In this document: in pieces, positions 28,445-37,551 of the stretch
Layout: each line of letters starts with the position of its first letter
Position numbering within the stretch: the first letter of the stretch is position 1
From: G965202915 sp965202915
GTDB lineage: Bacteria > Pseudomonadota > Gammaproteobacteria > Eutrophobiales > Eutrophobiaceae
Assembly (NCBI GenBank): GCA_965202915.1
Contig: OZ241847.1
Coordinates: 682,001-746,000 of the forward strand
DNA: 64,000 nt
Reading direction: 5' to 3'
Notes under the pieces: generated by a model
What the model was told of the DNA's origin: nothing
The model's database searches: none
What the model saw: only the letters and a program-made list of their open reading frames with translations
Translations under genes and position numbers: made by a program

Positions 28445-28708
28445 ACAGGAGCCCGTAACTCCCGTTGCGGGTATATTAAAACCAACATTATCGTCAACCC
28501 CGCAACTCAGCACGGCTCACAGTGTGGTTTGGGCAAGGTGCCGGTGTTGCTCGAAACCCCCCCTGCCCCCCCCCTTATCAGGGGGGTATTTGTTGGGGTT
28601 GGTGTTGATTCGGGGAAGGCCTGGTGCAGTTTGGGGATCCGGGGTGGTTGGGGAATCCGGCGTGCCGGGTGTGTGTTGATACCCGCGACGGGAGTCACGG
28701 GCTCCTGT
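28445..28708. mobile_element. MITE-like element (copy 2, complete) with 30-bp inverted ends
   Basis: Ends at 28445-28474 (ACAGGAGCCCGTAACTCCCG...) and 28679-28708 are inverted repeats with two mismatches. The interior matches copy 1 over AACATTATCGTCAACCC, CACGGCTCACAGTG, GGTGTTGCTCGAAACCCC and GATTCGGGGAAGGCCTGGTG, though the terminal sequences differ. The right end touches the TGA of the ATP-grasp gene. This element makes up nearly all of the 356-base gap between the two genes. Confidence 0.8.
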
Positions 28709-29829
28709 CAGGTAACAAGATGGAAGCGGGTCAGTTGACGACGTGTTATTTTTTCTCGCTGATTCAATATACGGGTGGCGGTGTTGCCGTCGGCCGCGGA
28801 GGCAAACAGGGTGCATATGGGTTCGCCGGCGGCGATGTGGGTATCTTGATCGGGGCGGTTGGCACTCCATGACGGCCAGACTATGGGTGCGGTGAGGTGT
28901 ATGTTGTGGTCGGCATACAGTATCCGCATGGCGTTGTGTGCGGCGGTGACCGGCGGCGGGGGGTTTGGCAGGGTGCCGCGGCAGGCGTGGAGGTGTAAGT
29001 CAAATAAGGCGGGTTTGTGTTCGTGCAGTTCAAACGTCGCCGGGGGGCGCGGATTGATCTCCAGTAGGATGATTTGATTGTGTTGGTCCAGGATAAAATC
29101 GACGCCGCATAGACCCATTAGTGACAGCGCCGGAACGAGTTGGCTGAGATAGGTGTTTATACGCCGGGATATTGGCGCAGCAATCGCCGGGATGGTGATG
29201 GCTCCGGTAAAAATAAAGGGTTGGGGCCGGTGTGCGGAGGCATTAAAGAGGGCATTGTAGCCGATTATTGTATGCCGTTCTCCATCGGCAATAAATACCG
29301 CACTCATGGCCTTGCCGGGTATGTAGGCCTGTATGTATTGATGGTCGGGGGCATAATGGCTGGCTTGCGTCCAGGGGCGGACGTGCCCTCCTCCCATCGC
29401 ACCAACGGTTTTAATCAGCCGAGGGGGGGCAATATCATCCGGGTTTCTGGAGACGGGCGGATGGGGTATGGCCAGTCCGGTCAGTAATGCGGACCAGGTT
29501 TCCGGTGTTTTACAGCGCCGGACTGTGTCCGCGGAGTTGCCAAGACAGGGGGCAAGCGTGGCCAGCAGGGTCAGCATGTCCGGGTCGGCTTCGAAACCAC
29601 TGCACGGCAACAGCACCAGATCGTCGCTGCTCTCGATCAGGTGGGTCAGCGCCTGTGTCAGTTGCCCGCGGGCAAATCCCTCGCCGGACTGCGGTACTTT
29701 CCGCACTGATCTGGCATGCGCTCTTGTGTCCTGATCGGCAAAGCAATCGATCACATGCGCGGGGAGGTGCGAGCGGGCGGCGGAAAGCGCGAGTGCCCGC
29801 CCGGAATGACTGATGATGACCAGATCCAT
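28708..29829 (-). CDS. ATP-grasp carboligase-like protein associated with H4MPT genes
   Basis: A 373-residue protein with an ATP-grasp fold: LIKTVGAMGGGHVRPW (ATP-binding loop), a central YIQAYIPGKAMSAVF strand, and LCGVDFILDQ...ILLEINPRPPATFE, which supplies the metal-binding Glu/Asn. Such predicted carboligases (COG2232 type, called Orf17 in methylotroph clusters) accompany mtdB and beta-RFAP synthase genes and are thought to act in making or modifying methanopterin or methanofuran, for example by adding an amino acid. The exact reaction is not shown. It is third in a minus-strand set after beta-RFAP synthase and mtdB, but separated from mtdB by a repeat. Confidence 0.7.
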   Translation of the reverse strand: MDLVIISHSGRALALSAARSHLPAHVIDCFADQDTRAHARSVRKVPQSGEGFARGQLTQALTHLIESSDDLVLLPCSGFEADPDMLTLLATLAPCLGNSADTVRRCKTPETWSALLTGLAIPHPPVSRNPDDIAPPRLIKTVGAMGGGHVRPWTQASHYAPDHQYIQAYIPGKAMSAVFIADGERHTIIGYNALFNASAHRPQPFIFTGAITIPAIAAPISRRINTYLSQLVPALSLMGLCGVDFILDQHNQIILLEINPRPPATFELHEHKPALFDLHLHACRGTLPNPPPPVTAAHNAMRILYADHNIHLTAPIVWPSWSANRPDQDTHIAAGEPICTLFASAADGNTATRILNQREKITRRQLTRFHLVT

Positions 29830-30176
29830 TGAAAATAGATTTACCTAGTAAATATATATGGTTACAGCATATATATAATGTTATTTATAATTATTTGCCG
29901 GGGGCTGGCTATAGGCTGGCGCCAGAAATGTTGGTTGTTTTATCGGGGACGGGAGTCCCTCCGTTTCCAACCCCCCAACCCCCCTTATCAGGGGGGCTAC
30001 TGAGCCAACTCCAACTAATAGCTCCCCCCTGACAAGGGGAGAAAGGGTCGTCCCGAAACACACTGAGATCTTTGCCCAAACTGCGCCAAGCCTTTCCCAA
30101 ATTAATAATAATGATGGGCAATATATGGATATTTATTTAATATATACATGTGGTTACCGATTATATATAATGTTAT
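29830..30176. repeat. intergenic region: degenerate repeat copy 4 between two AT-rich direct repeats
   Basis: 29935-30105 carries a rearranged copy of the miniature repeat (TTTTATCGGGGACGGGAG, CCCCTTATCAGGGGG, CCCCCTGACAAGGGG, GCCAAGCCTTTCCC in reverse sense). It is flanked by two AT-rich copies of GGTTAC(A/C)G followed by TATATATAATGTTATTTATA (about 29859-29892 and 30151-30182). The second copy includes the mtdB stop codon. No gene was found; the AT-rich copy near 29860 may hold the promoter for the ATP-grasp gene. Confidence 0.55.
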
Positions 30177-31085
30177 TTATAGTTCTGAAACGCATTGCCT
30201 GGCGGCTTGAAAGGCTTGTTCATGATCCAGATACAGCGGCGTTTGGGTGGTTTTCATTAATTCAAACATGTGAAAATGCACCTTGTATTTGACGTTGCCT
30301 ATGGCCAGTGCCCCCAAACCAAGCGCTTGTTGGGGGGTAAAGTCAAGCTCTTTGGCCATATAATTGACGTCGATACCTTCTATCCCGGCGGGTGGGACGG
30401 CGTTGGTGTCGGCGGCAACGATCAAATTGGAGGCCTGTTGCATCTGCTCCATGGATAATACCTGTACGCCGGCTTTGGTGGCGCCGATGATGATCTCGGA
30501 TTTCGGTATGGCTGCCAATATCTTTTCGTCGGTGCTGCTGTCACCACCATGCATATTTACATGAAAGCGGCCGTTGTACTCCAGGGCATATTCTTCTCCG
30601 ACCTTGCCACCGCGACTGCTGATCAGATATACCTCGGCGCCACAGTTGGCGGCAAGAATGCCGGCACAGATCCCGACCGGACCGGTTCCTCCAAAGATGT
30701 CCACGCGCTTGCCCTGTAAATTTTCGCCGGATTTTTTGTGTACGCATAGTTCGATACAGGCCATGAGTGCGGCGGCGGTGGTGATCGCGCCGCTGGGATC
30801 GGCAAACACCGGTACCTCGAAGGGTGGCACCATCGCGGTTTTGGCCCGGTTCAGCATATCGATTGCCAGGCCGAAATCGCGACCGCCGATAAATATGCCG
30901 GTGCGTTTTGCTCCCTTTGGACCGCGTGAGAATATGGTATCCTGAGTCAGCGCATAGATATCCTCGAGGGTGACTTCGGCATAGGGGATGACTCCGTCAA
31001 ATTCGGCTTCATAGGCCATGTTGACGTCAAAGGGGCTGACGTTTTTGGTGGGGTTGAACATATGTAATAAATAGGGATCTTTCAT
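30177..31085 (-). CDS. mtdB: NAD(P)-dependent methylene-tetrahydromethanopterin dehydrogenase
   Basis: Oxidises methylene-H4MPT to methenyl-H4MPT in the formaldehyde oxidation route of methylotrophs. The 302 residues start MKDPYLLHMFNPTKNVSPFD and include the nucleotide-binding FGGTGPVGICAG and SSRGGKVGEE, typical of the MtdA/MtdB family; length and start fit MtdB. Its ATG overlaps the stop of the beta-RFAP synthase gene (TAATG), so the two are coupled. Confidence 0.92.
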   Translation of the reverse strand: MKDPYLLHMFNPTKNVSPFDVNMAYEAEFDGVIPYAEVTLEDIYALTQDTIFSRGPKGAKRTGIFIGGRDFGLAIDMLNRAKTAMVPPFEVPVFADPSGAITTAAALMACIELCVHKKSGENLQGKRVDIFGGTGPVGICAGILAANCGAEVYLISSRGGKVGEEYALEYNGRFHVNMHGGDSSTDEKILAAIPKSEIIIGATKAGVQVLSMEQMQQASNLIVAADTNAVPPAGIEGIDVNYMAKELDFTPQQALGLGALAIGNVKYKVHFHMFELMKTTQTPLYLDHEQAFQAARQCVSEL

Positions 31086-32155
31086 TATTGCTGCTTTCCT
31101 TGTAGTAAAGTGGATGGGTTTGGTGGTTGATGATTCAGCTGGTTATTAATCTGGTGATTATTAATTTCGGGCAGGTCCTGATACAGGCGGATATCAGCGG
31201 CGGTATTTCTGCCCCTGCACAGCATGAAGCGGAGGCTGCGTTGATGCGCCCAATGGCTCCTCGCCCGGCGCAGGGCCTGGAACGCCATGGTCTCATCGGC
31301 AAAAAATGCGAAGCCGGTGGGCCCCCAGGAGCTCTGGCCGCTGCCGGTGGCGCCGGATTCGTGCATCAGCTTGAGGATATCGTGCATATGGGGACTGCAA
31401 AAACGTCCGCCCTGGACGTGGGCAAAGTGGTCTCCGATGGTTTTTTGTATGAATGAGACGGCGGCGCCAAAGCGGTCGCAGTTTTTTTCATACAGGGCCG
31501 GCAGTAACTGCATTAATACGCTGCGACAGATTGCGCCGGAAGCTGTTGCCGGGGTGTTTGGTAATTCGATAAACGCCTGCCGCTCAGCCCGGCCATTGAG
31601 TCCCTGCATATCCTGATCAAATATCAACAGGATACGCCATGCCTGCGGGAACGGCAGGCGCACGGTCACCGGGGGCACCTCGGTGGTCTCATCCCTGCCG
31701 CCGTCGATGATGAAGCCACCGGCTGAGAATGCGCCGATTCCTATGCCTGAGCGGGCGCCGCGATGAAATGATTTTGCCAGCTCCCGGACTGAGGTGGGTT
31801 TATTAAACAGGCGGCTGATCGCGGTTCCCACCGCCAGCGCAAGCTGGGTGCCGGAACCCAGGCCGGCATGTTCGGGAATGGCCCGATGGACGGTAATGTC
31901 GACACCCTGGTCGATGATGTGGCGGTCGAGTATCATCCTGGCCCATTCCTCTACCCGGCTTGCGGCCACCCCGGTGACGGTCACTTCCCTGGCCTTGCTT
32001 ACCAGCAGTTCGGTGGCAAGGTTGGACAGGGATAGGCCTATGCTGCCAAATTTTCGGCCCAAACCGCCATTCAGGTCCAAAAAGCCAAGGTGCAAACGGG
32101 CCGGTGCGGTGACGGTGACCGCGGCAATATTGTCCGGCTTTGATATATTGGTCAT
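31085..32155 (-). CDS. beta-ribofuranosylaminobenzene 5'-phosphate (beta-RFAP) synthase
   Basis: First committed enzyme of methanopterin synthesis, joining p-hydroxybenzoate or p-aminobenzoate to PRPP; a GHMP-kinase-fold protein. Seen: VTAPARLHLGFLDLNG, IPEHAGLGSGTQLALAVG (GHMP motif), and SGIGIGAFSAGGFIIDGG, all typical of the bacterial and archaeal family. The ATG at 32155 gives 356 residues; the upstream extension is unrelated sequence. It is divergent from the formylmethanofuran operon, with about 275 bases between them. Confidence 0.9.
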   Translation of the reverse strand: MTNISKPDNIAAVTVTAPARLHLGFLDLNGGLGRKFGSIGLSLSNLATELLVSKAREVTVTGVAASRVEEWARMILDRHIIDQGVDITVHRAIPEHAGLGSGTQLALAVGTAISRLFNKPTSVRELAKSFHRGARSGIGIGAFSAGGFIIDGGRDETTEVPPVTVRLPFPQAWRILLIFDQDMQGLNGRAERQAFIELPNTPATASGAICRSVLMQLLPALYEKNCDRFGAAVSFIQKTIGDHFAHVQGGRFCSPHMHDILKLMHESGATGSGQSSWGPTGFAFFADETMAFQALRRARSHWAHQRSLRFMLCRGRNTAADIRLYQDLPEINNHQINNQLNHQPPNPSTLLQGKQQ

Positions 32156-32371
32156 ACTATGTAACGTTATTGGTAATGTTAATGTTATTTTTTTGGCAAA
32201 CCGCCGGCGGCGGCGGAACCCAGTTCGGCACCGGCCGGTTGGCATTCCCATGGATATGCCATAATTCGGCCGGGCATTTGTCCGGCCGTCAACAGGGTAT
32301 TGCAAACGTCGGGTCGGTGGCTGATAAAAAGGCTGTTACCGATCCGTTAAAAGAAAAACCAGTATATCATG

Positions 32372-32401
32372 TTGTTCATCTTAACCAAGAAAGTTTATAA
32401 T
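32372..32401 (+). promoter_or_regulatory. possible promoter of the Fwd-type operon
   Basis: TTGTTC (32372-32377), an 18-nt gap and a perfect TATAAT (32396-32401) lie 30 nt before the first ATG. The -35 is weak. A GC hairpin (CGGCCGG...CCGGCCG around 32270-32292) lies upstream; its role is unclear. Confidence 0.45.
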
Positions 32402-32430
32402 GGGATAAGCATAATGATCTGGGGGTACGG

Positions 32431-32808
32431 ATGGCGGAAACAATGATATTAATACCGGGGCGTTCCAAAAAACAGGGGACTACTCTTAATCAGGGTAAGC
32501 TCGAGCAGGCTTATATCGATACGACTTCAACCGTTGAAATGAATCAGGATGATATGGGGCGTCTTGGCCTGCAAAACGGCGACCGGATCAGGCTAAGCAA
32601 TGCCATCGGCACGACGATAGTGTCATGCAGGTCCTGTAAGTCTGAGGATCTGCCCGGTGGCATGTTATTTATTCCTTACGGTCCGCCTTCCAGTCAGCTT
32701 ATGGAGAGTGATACCGCCGGTAGCGGCATGCCGCTTTCCAAGCATATACAGGTCAGCGTCGAGAAGCTGAGCGGTGCCGACCACAGCGATGAGGACATGA
32801 TCCAATGA
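32431..32808 (+). CDS. fwdD: formylmethanofuran dehydrogenase subunit D-like (molybdopterin dinucleotide-binding) protein
   Basis: A 125-residue protein with the MopB/FwdD beta-barrel pattern: LIPGRSKKQGTTLNQGK, MNQDDMGRLGLQNGDRIRL (the ...L-x2-GD-x-V/I motif of dinucleotide-binding domains) and GGMLFIPYGPPSSQLM. In archaea FwdD binds the pterin cofactor together with FwdB. The Fhc complex described from model methylotrophs has no such subunit. It overlaps the following fwdB by 4 nt and starts the operon; GGGGG lies 5 nt before the ATG. Confidence 0.85.
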   Translation: MAETMILIPGRSKKQGTTLNQGKLEQAYIDTTSTVEMNQDDMGRLGLQNGDRIRLSNAIGTTIVSCRSCKSEDLPGGMLFIPYGPPSSQLMESDTAGSGMPLSKHIQVSVEKLSGADHSDEDMIQ

Positions 32809-34154
32809 GTGATAATATTCGCACGGTTAAATATGCCACCTGCACTTTTTGCGGATGCGTTTGTGATGATATGGAGCTGAGCGTGGACCTGGATGAGCAT
32901 AAAATCACCAAGGCTAAAAATGCCTGTGTGCTCGGACGAGCCTGGTTTGCGGAACACAGCATCGGCACTCAACCGGCGGCGATGATAGACGGCAAAGAGG
33001 TCAGTGTCGATGAGGCGGTTGAGGAATCGGCCCTGACCCTGGTGAATGCCAGATTTCCAATCGTTTATGGGTTGAGCGACACCACCTGTGAGGCACAAAG
33101 GCAGGCGGTCGCGATCAGCGATATTATTCGCGGCACGGTTGATACCACGACCTCTGTTTGTCACGGCCCCAGCGGCCTGGCCTTCCAGGGGGTGGGAGAA
33201 AGCACGATGACCCTGGGCGAGGTCAAGAATCGTGCCGATCTGATCATATACTGGGGGGGTAATCCGGCGGAATCGCATCCGCGCCATTTTACCCGTTATT
33301 CGGTTACCCCAAAGGGTATGTTCAGGCCGAACGGGAAAAAAGACCGAACGGTGGTGTTGGTCGACGTCCGCAAGACCCCCAGCGCACCGGTGGCCGATAT
33401 TGCGCTGCGGGTTAAGCCGGGAAGGGATTTTGAATTGCTCTGGGCATTGCGGGCAAGGGTGAAAGGCAAGGCCATAGACGCCAATATAGAGGCGGTCACC
33501 GGTGTGTCCCTGGAGACTATTGATGATCTGGTGACGCGCATGAAAAATTGTGAATACGGGGTGCTGTTCTTTGGCATGGGGTTGACCATGACCCGCGGGC
33601 GGCATTTTAATTCCGGGGCCCTGCTGGCGCTGGCCACGGATTTGAATGAGTTCACCCATTTTGTCGCCAAACCGGTGCGCGGCCACGGTAACGTCACCGG
33701 CGCCGATAACGTCGTCTCCTGGCAAACCGGTTATCCCTTTGGAGTCAATTTCAGCAAGGGCTATCCGCGATTTAATCCGGGCGAATTCACCACGGTTGAC
33801 ACCTTGTCACGGGGCGACGCGGACGCGGCGCTGATCATTGCCAGCGATCCGGGTTCAAATTTTCCCAGGGCGGCGATTGAGCATATGAAAAAAATTCCGG
33901 TGATTTCACTGGACACCAAGGTCACCGATACCAGCAGGCTGGCGCACGTTGCGTTTTCCACCGCGACTTATGGGATCAATACCTCCGGCACGGTTTATCG
34001 CATGGATGATGTGCCGATCACCCTGAGACCGGCGTTTGAATCGCCCTACCCCGACGATGAGGAGATCCTGACCCGGATTAAAAAGCGGGTGCATGAGCTG
34101 ATGTTGGCCAAAGGCGGTAAGCAGCCGGCAAAAATGGCCGCAGGCGGTAAATAG
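32805..34154 (+). CDS. fwdB: formylmethanofuran dehydrogenase subunit B, redox-active (FwdB) type
   Basis: Catalytic molybdo/tungstopterin subunit that interconverts CO2 and formate at the start of methanofuran chemistry. The 449 residues keep the [4Fe-4S] cysteines C13, C16, C20 and C41 (CTFCGCVCDD...NAC) and, unlike bacterial FhcB, the active-site motif SVCHGPS with C119, matching the metal-binding cysteine at about position 118 of archaeal FwdB. The next motif TLGEVKNRADLIIYWGGNP is also archaeal-like. Together with the FwdD-like protein before it, this argues for a metal-pterin enzyme rather than the hydrolase scaffold. Confidence 0.88.
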   Translation: MSDNIRTVKYATCTFCGCVCDDMELSVDLDEHKITKAKNACVLGRAWFAEHSIGTQPAAMIDGKEVSVDEAVEESALTLVNARFPIVYGLSDTTCEAQRQAVAISDIIRGTVDTTTSVCHGPSGLAFQGVGESTMTLGEVKNRADLIIYWGGNPAESHPRHFTRYSVTPKGMFRPNGKKDRTVVLVDVRKTPSAPVADIALRVKPGRDFELLWALRARVKGKAIDANIEAVTGVSLETIDDLVTRMKNCEYGVLFFGMGLTMTRGRHFNSGALLALATDLNEFTHFVAKPVRGHGNVTGADNVVSWQTGYPFGVNFSKGYPRFNPGEFTTVDTLSRGDADAALIIASDPGSNFPRAAIEHMKKIPVISLDTKVTDTSRLAHVAFSTATYGINTSGTVYRMDDVPITLRPAFESPYPDDEEILTRIKKRVHELMLAKGGKQPAKMAAGGK

Positions 34155-34164
34155 TCCGGCGCTT

Positions 34165-35805
34165 ATGGCTGCTGAGCTGCGTATTGTCAATGGCCGGGTG
34201 TATGATCCGGTCAATGGCCTCGATGGCGAGGTTAAGGAGCTGTGCATCGCCGACGGCAGGATGGTCGCGGAGGTCGCCAACGGCGCCGGCTGTATTGACG
34301 CCGCGGGCATGGTGATTATGCCGGGGGGTATCGATATACATTGTCATATTGCCGGACCCAAGGTCAACACCGCCCGCAAGTTGCAACCGGAAGATCATCG
34401 CCATGACGTTCATCCGGGGACTCCTTATACCCGCTCCGGTACCGGTGGCACGGTGCCGTCGACCTTTGCCACCGGGTACCGGTATGCGACCCTGGGTTAT
34501 ACCAGCGCGATGGAGGCGGCGGTGACCCCGATAGGCGCCCGCCACGTGCTGGAGGAATTTCATGATACTCCGGTGATAGATAAGGGGTTTTATGTGTTGC
34601 TGGGGAATAATATTTTTCTACAGAACCTGCTGCGTGAAAAACGTTATCAGGAATTCGATCAGGCCGTGGCCTGGTGGGTCAACGCGACCAAGGCCTACAG
34701 CGTAAAGCTGGTTAATCCGGGCGGTGATGAGCCCTGGAAAGGCCGCAAGAATGCCAATGTGACCGATATCGATGAACAACACGACCGGCTTTCACCCAGG
34801 CGTATTATTGCGGCATTTGTGAGAAGTGCGAACGATCAGGGGTTTCCGCATCCGGTGCATGTCCATTGTAATAATCTCGGCCACAGCGGCAATTATCGCA
34901 CCACTTTGGAGACCATGAAAACCGCGGAAGATGCGCGCGTTCATATTGCCCATATTCAATTTCACAGTTATGGCGGTGAATTGGGCAAGAATCCGGTTTC
35001 CCGTGCCGCGGATATTATCGAGTACGTGAATGATCATCCGAATATCAGTTGTGACGTCGGGCAGGTGATGTTCGGCAAATCCACGATCATGACCGCGGAC
35101 GCGCCGCTGGCGTATTTACTGCGCGGAATTGGTAACGCCAAATGGGTCAACGCCGATACCGAATGTGAAAGCGGCTGCGGCATTGTGCCGTTCAGCTACC
35201 AGGAACATATTTATATGCACGCGCTGCAATGGGCGATTGGGCTGGAGTTGTTTTTGTTATCCGAGGATCCCTGGCGGGTGATCCTGTCCACCGATCATCC
35301 CAATGGCGGTTCATTTATGAATTATCCACGGTTGATCAGGCTATTGATGGACAGGGGTTTCCGGCGGGAGGAGATTAAGCGCGTCAATCAAAAGGCGATA
35401 GATAAGACCGGGCTGCAGGATATCGACCGTGAATACACCCTCAATGAGATCGCCATTATTACCCGCGCCGGGCCAGCGAGAGCGCTGGGATTAAAGGATA
35501 AGGGGCACCTGGGTGTGGGTGCGGACGCGGATATTACCATTTACGATGATATGGAAGATAAGGAGCTGATGTTTAATGCGCCGCGCTACGTGCTCAAATC
35601 GGGGGTGCCGATCATATCCGATCATGAGTTCAAGGCCGATTATACCGGCAGGTTGCTCCATATTGAACCGGAATATGATGGTGATATTGAGGATGTTATA
35701 CGGCCGTTTTTTGCAGATTATTATTCGATTGAGTTTGCCAATTACGCGGTCGATGATCGCTATTTGCATGATCATGAAATCATTCCGACGCGGTCATCGG
35801 CATGA
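34165..35805 (+). CDS. fwdA: formylmethanofuran dehydrogenase subunit A (amidohydrolase), first copy
   Basis: Zinc amidohydrolase that releases or takes up formate at the formylmethanofuran amide. Metal motifs: GIDIHCHIAG (HxH), YSVKLVNPGG (carboxylated Lys), HVHCNN, HIQFHSYGG and STDHPNGG (catalytic Asp). 546 residues, family length. It starts 10 nt after fwdB and overlaps the next gene by 4 nt. The protein is about as similar to its second copy (40699-42354) as expected for separate Fwd and Fhc lines. Confidence 0.9.
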   Translation: MAAELRIVNGRVYDPVNGLDGEVKELCIADGRMVAEVANGAGCIDAAGMVIMPGGIDIHCHIAGPKVNTARKLQPEDHRHDVHPGTPYTRSGTGGTVPSTFATGYRYATLGYTSAMEAAVTPIGARHVLEEFHDTPVIDKGFYVLLGNNIFLQNLLREKRYQEFDQAVAWWVNATKAYSVKLVNPGGDEPWKGRKNANVTDIDEQHDRLSPRRIIAAFVRSANDQGFPHPVHVHCNNLGHSGNYRTTLETMKTAEDARVHIAHIQFHSYGGELGKNPVSRAADIIEYVNDHPNISCDVGQVMFGKSTIMTADAPLAYLLRGIGNAKWVNADTECESGCGIVPFSYQEHIYMHALQWAIGLELFLLSEDPWRVILSTDHPNGGSFMNYPRLIRLLMDRGFRREEIKRVNQKAIDKTGLQDIDREYTLNEIAIITRAGPARALGLKDKGHLGVGADADITIYDDMEDKELMFNAPRYVLKSGVPIISDHEFKADYTGRLLHIEPEYDGDIEDVIRPFFADYYSIEFANYAVDDRYLHDHEIIPTRSSA

Positions 35806-36692
35806 AAATTGGCGCCACCGAAATCGTCGATACCTTTGCCGAGGCCTTTAATATGTGCGGCAGCCGTATTGTCATTACCGCTGAGACTCCGCAATGGGCA
35901 ATGGCCGCGGCGCAATCGATCACCGGTTTCGCAACCTCGGTGATTGCCTGCAAATGTGAGGCCGGTATTGAAAAACAGATCCCGGCCGCGGACTCGCCGG
36001 ATCTGCGCCCCGGGGTCAGCGTGCTGCTGTTTGCGATGAGTGCCGACGGCCTGGGTAAAAGGCTGGTGGAACGCATCGGCCAGTGTGTGATGACCTGCCC
36101 GACCACGGCCTGTTTTAATGGCATGGATTCGGACAAGATGGTGGACGTGGGCGGGCAATTACGTTATTTCGGTGATGGTCATCAGATCAGCAAGGTGTTG
36201 GGGGACAGGCGCAGTTGGCGGATCCCGGTTATGGACGGTGAGTTTGTTATCGATGAGGCGTTCGCGGTACGGGCGGCGATAGGCGGCGGCAATTTGCTGT
36301 TGCTGAGCGAGGATCAACAAACCTGCCTGAAAGCGGCCACCGCCGCGGTGCGGGCAATGCGTAAAATAGACGGCGTGATACTGCCCTTCCCGGATGGGGT
36401 CGTCCGCAGCGGCAGTAAGGTCGGGTCGCGCTATAAATCGGTGCCGGCCTCCACCAATGAGGCCTATTGTCCGAGCCTGCGCGGGGTCAATAACGGCACC
36501 GCCCTGCCGGATGGGGTGAATTGTGTATTGGAAATCGTCATAGACGGGTTTGAATTAAGCCTTATTAAGGAGGCCCTGTGCGCGGGGATTCATGCCGCCG
36601 CTGATAACGGCATTGAACATATCTCGGCCGGTAATTACGGCGGCGGGCTGGGCCAGTTTCAAATTTCACTGCATGACTTGTTGCGGGATTAA
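35802..36692 (+). CDS. ftr: formylmethanofuran-tetrahydromethanopterin formyltransferase, first copy
   Basis: Moves the formyl group between H4MPT and methanofuran (FhcD/Ftr). 296 residues beginning MKIGATEIVDTFAEAFNMCG; internal GFATSVIACKCEAGIE, CPTTACFNG, FGDGHQISK, and a C-terminal GSKVGSRYKSVPASTNEAYC, all family hallmarks. It sits fourth in the Fwd-type operon. Confidence 0.92.
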   Translation: MKIGATEIVDTFAEAFNMCGSRIVITAETPQWAMAAAQSITGFATSVIACKCEAGIEKQIPAADSPDLRPGVSVLLFAMSADGLGKRLVERIGQCVMTCPTTACFNGMDSDKMVDVGGQLRYFGDGHQISKVLGDRRSWRIPVMDGEFVIDEAFAVRAAIGGGNLLLLSEDQQTCLKAATAAVRAMRKIDGVILPFPDGVVRSGSKVGSRYKSVPASTNEAYCPSLRGVNNGTALPDGVNCVLEIVIDGFELSLIKEALCAGIHAAADNGIEHISAGNYGGGLGQFQISLHDLLRD

Positions 36693-36695
36693 ATC

Positions 36696-37505
36696 ATGCC
36701 CTTGTCGCTGAGCCTGATCACACAACCGAGCGTGCCGGTGGAGGCGGAACGACTCAGTCCGGCGCATCTGCATGGCCTCGATGCCGATACGGTTGCGAGG
36801 CGGCCGCTGCTGCACGGCAATATAGCGGCGACACTGGGTGACTTTTTTAAGATCAGCGGTCGCGGTGACGGCGAGATCAGACTGAGCGGCGATCTGTCCC
36901 GAATTAAACATATTGGCGCCGGCATGAAATCCGGCAGGCTGGTGATCGATGGCGACGTCGGTCAGCATCTGGGCGCCGGCATGTCCGGCGGCGAGATCCT
37001 GGTGGAGGGCGACGCCGGCGACTGGGTGGGCCCGGAAATACTGGGCGGTAGAATAATCATACGGGGTAACGCCGGTCATTTGGCCGGCAGTGCCTACCGG
37101 GGGAGCGCGATGGGCATGCTGGGTGGTGAGATCATTATTCACGGGGACGCTAAAAATGAAATCGGCCATGGTATGCGCAGAGGATTGATCGTGATCGGCG
37201 GCGACGCCGGTGATTTTACCGGGGTTAATATGCTATCCGGCACCATCATTGTGCTGGGGAAACCAGGGATACGCACCGGTGCGGGCATGAAACGCGGTAC
37301 CATCGCGTGCATGCACGACGCGGAAATATTGCCGACTTTCAGCTACGCCTGCAAATACCGTCCCATCTTTATCCGATTGTACCTGAATTATTTGCGCACC
37401 ATCGGATTTGAGTTGGACGATGGGGCTGTTAGCGGGCCATACCATCGCTGGTGCGGGGACTCGGTGGCAATAAACCGGGGAGAAATTTTGTTGTTTGCGG
37501 GATAA
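36696..37505 (+). CDS. fwdC: formylmethanofuran dehydrogenase subunit C, first copy
   Basis: Beta-helix subunit related to the C-terminal domain of glutamate synthase, scaffolding the A and D subunits. The 269 residues contain repeated GD/GN-x-G turns: GDAGDWVG, GNAGHLAGSAYRG, MLGGEIIIHGDA, MRRGLIVIGGDAGDFTG. It starts 3 nt after ftr. Confidence 0.9.
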   Translation: MPLSLSLITQPSVPVEAERLSPAHLHGLDADTVARRPLLHGNIAATLGDFFKISGRGDGEIRLSGDLSRIKHIGAGMKSGRLVIDGDVGQHLGAGMSGGEILVEGDAGDWVGPEILGGRIIIRGNAGHLAGSAYRGSAMGMLGGEIIIHGDAKNEIGHGMRRGLIVIGGDAGDFTGVNMLSGTIIVLGKPGIRTGAGMKRGTIACMHDAEILPTFSYACKYRPIFIRLYLNYLRTIGFELDDGAVSGPYHRWCGDSVAINRGEILLFAG

Positions 37506-37551
37506 TAAGCGAACGTAATTATTTATTGGATCGCCAAAATGGGAGAAACTC

